Notes under the pieces: model-generated | Told to the model about the DNA's origin: nothing | The model's input: the letters and a program-made list of their open reading frames with translations, nothing else | Databases searched by the model: none | Part shown: positions 62,366 to 64,000 of the stretch, piece by piece | How positions within the stretch are numbered: the stretch's first letter is position 1 | Layout of the letters: the number at the start of each line of letters is the position of its first letter | NCBI GenBank assembly: GCA_020186115.1 | Contig: WSYJ01000156.1 | Location: 124,001 to 188,000, forward strand | Reading direction: 5' to 3' | Length of the DNA stretch: 64,000 nucleotides | From: Histomonas meleagridis | Taxonomy: Eukaryota > Parabasalia > Tritrichomonadida > Dientamoebidae | Program-made: the position numbers and the translations under genes

Positions 62366-64000
62366 TTAAGAAACCAAACACCCACTTCCATTTTTCATCA
62401 AATTTTTTTGGTAACCTTTTTTCATAGCCAAATCGAATAACTCTTTTATACCTTCACCTTCTTTAGCCGAACATTCCATATAATCGGCATTTATTTCATC
62501 AGCTAAATTTCGAACTTCTTCGAAAGAAACACAATTATACTTTTTAGTTTTTCTGAAATCAGCATTTGTACCTATTAAAAGTAAATTTCCATTACTTAAA
62601 TATGATTTAATTTCATTATACCAAATATCTTTTGCATTATAAAAAGACAATCTATTCGCCACAGAAAAGCACAAAACAAAGACATCAATATTTGGATAAA
62701 AAAGTTTTCGAATATCTTTTGGTTCATCGTTAATTGGGATCAAATAAATATTATGTAATTTGTCGTCAAAAATTTTTTGTAATTTATAATAAATGATTTG
62801 TGGAACAACGTAACGAAATTGTTTATAAAAAAATCGATAAATCATTGAATTCTTTCCAATATTTTCATCACCAATTATATAAATTTTTATAATTGATTGA
62901 TGAAACATTTTTTGATAAAACAATTTTTTTAAATCATGATTAGAATCAAACACAAATTTATTAAATAATTTATATATTGTTAACCATTTATTTCGAATGA
63001 AACAAGGAAAATTTACCGAATTGATTATTGCCATATCGAAATTTCCAAAACAATAACAAAAATATTTTATAAATTCTTCTTTATAATTATTTGTTAATGA
63101 TATTATTGTACCAAATATTAACGCGTCTTTTTCATCTTGATTCTTTATACAAGAAAATGCGTTTTCGATAATATTAATAATTTTCGGTATTTTCGTTATT
63201 ACTGTTATTAAATTTGATTGTAATATGTAAGTCATAATGTTTTGTAAATATTTTTGATGTTTTTCTTTTAAATGTATTGATATTTCATTATAATTTATTA
63301 AAACCTTATTCGAAAATTGTTTATAAAATTTGGTGTCTGCTATTATACTTTGTGATGATATAAAATTCCAAAATTTTATTTCTCGATATGAACTTTCTTT
63401 ACATTTATTTGCAATATAACGAAAGATTTCAAATAAATTTTGATTTGTTGAATCAACTAAATTTTTTAATGATTTTTTACATGCGATAATTGATAATAAT
63501 ATTTCATATCGTTTAACTTTATCATTATATTCATTAGCCATACATTTTAATGCATAAATATGAAACTCTTTTTTATATATAATTGGAACTTTTTCCATAT
63601 TATTTGAATTAATATTAATATTATTTAAAAATCGCATAAATGCATCAAATGGTTCATATTTATTCTCTTCACATAAATGAATGAATTTCAGATATACGCG
63701 TAAAAAATTTTCATTTTTTTCAATCAGATAATCTTTTTCAATCGGTTCAAGAATAATAATTTTTTCTCGACTTTCAATGATTTCATCACATCCTTTTTTA
63801 AACAATTCATTATTAGTAAAATATAAATCAATTAAAAATATTTTTTCTGTTTTATTTTGCTCTTGAAAATCTTTGCAATAATTATTAAAACTCTTGTAGT
63901 CTAAATTATGTAAATTTATTAGTTTATATAAACTTAATATTTCATTACCTGTTGCATAAAATGGTATATGGTTTAAGATCCTATAACCATCTTTGGTAGC
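62366..64000 (-). CDS. Helical-repeat protein fused to a Rho-like pseudo-GTPase with CAAX box (5' partial)
   Basis: The frame is open to base 64000, so the N-terminus is outside the window; the ATG at 63640 or a TTG at 63805 are unlikely starts. The first ~370 visible residues are helical. The last ~175 are Rho-like: FRYVVPQIIYYK, NIDVFVLCFSVANRLSFYN, YMECSAKEGEGIKELF, and a CAAX box CLVS at the end. But the P-loop is GDENIGKNS (Asn after GK), the switch II motif is INDEP instead of WDTAGQ, and the NKxD-type motif is TNAD. Nucleotide binding and hydrolysis are probably lost. The CAAX box predicts prenylation and membrane attachment. Confidence 0.7.
   Translation of the reverse strand, partial: ATKDGYRILNHIPFYATGNEILSLYKLINLHNLDYKSFNNYCKDFQEQNKTEKIFLIDLYFTNNELFKKGCDEIIESREKIIILEPIEKDYLIEKNENFLRVYLKFIHLCEENKYEPFDAFMRFLNNININSNNMEKVPIIYKKEFHIYALKCMANEYNDKVKRYEILLSIIACKKSLKNLVDSTNQNLFEIFRYIANKCKESSYREIKFWNFISSQSIIADTKFYKQFSNKVLINYNEISIHLKEKHQKYLQNIMTYILQSNLITVITKIPKIINIIENAFSCIKNQDEKDALIFGTIISLTNNYKEEFIKYFCYCFGNFDMAIINSVNFPCFIRNKWLTIYKLFNKFVFDSNHDLKKLFYQKMFHQSIIKIYIIGDENIGKNSMIYRFFYKQFRYVVPQIIYYKLQKIFDDKLHNIYLIPINDEPKDIRKLFYPNIDVFVLCFSVANRLSFYNAKDIWYNEIKSYLSNGNLLLIGTNADFRKTKKYNCVSFEEVRNLADEINADYMECSAKEGEGIKELFDLAMKKGYQKNLMKNGSGCLVS

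Overview
The window is AT-rich protist DNA and most likely comes from a trichomonad (Parabasalia). A Tritrichomonas-type genome fits best. Four things point there: short intergenic gaps, long uninterrupted ORFs, very short 5' leaders with TCA-type initiators, and a hydrogenosome-type succinyl-CoA synthetase beta subunit with a short leader. Ankyrin/DUF3447-type proteins, a BEACH-like giant protein and a flagellar central-pair-like protein add support. The species call is inference from content. Several reading frames open at TTG or GTG; I moved these to the first plausible ATG.

Layout. 1-3.2 kb: the end of a membrane protein cut by the window edge, then a frameshifted gene resembling the UFD2/E4 core. 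4.5-13.9 kb: a giant BEACH/WD40-like protein, a secreted thioredoxin-fold protein and a helical-repeat protein. 14-20.6 kb: an intact ankyrin protein, a second ankyrin head gene, two arrays of linker-separated ankyrin units and several decayed gene copies. 21-31 kb: a small acidic protein, a SPAG17/PF6-like axonemal protein, STI1/HOP, a beta-adaptin and a predicted pseudokinase. 31-33 kb: a Tc1/mariner-like terminal-inverted-repeat element and a broken Cys-rich membrane gene. 33-40.8 kb: acyl-CoA synthetase, a catalytically dead kexin-like protein, a bromodomain-like small protein, tRNA-Gly(TCC), a coiled-coil protein and a serpin. 40.8-44.5 kb: gene-poor decayed repeats. 44.5-49.6 kb: a small gene, then a plus-strand ankyrin head with a third linker-separated array. 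49.6-56 kb: SCS beta, RPS23 (uS12), a small secreted protein and a beta-propeller protein. 57-64 kb: a surface protein with a repeat stalk, a PlsC acyltransferase, a small frameshifted membrane gene, a divergent H2A/H2B pair and a helical-repeat/Rho-like fusion cut by the window edge.

Housekeeping genes (chaperone, trafficking, ribosome, histones, hydrogenosomal energy metabolism, lipid activation) are interspersed with accessory families. I see no operon logic, but the set fits a flagellated, hydrogenosome-bearing anaerobe.

The strongest unexplained structure is the ankyrin arrays. About 30-codon ankyrin units recur every ~150-175 bp, separated by a conserved AT-rich linker that usually breaks the reading frame. 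Other notable items are three predicted pseudoenzymes (kinase, subtilisin/kexin, Rho GTPase), a recurring GC-rich GGGGTGCCCC palindrome near gene starts, and a non-autonomous TIR element.
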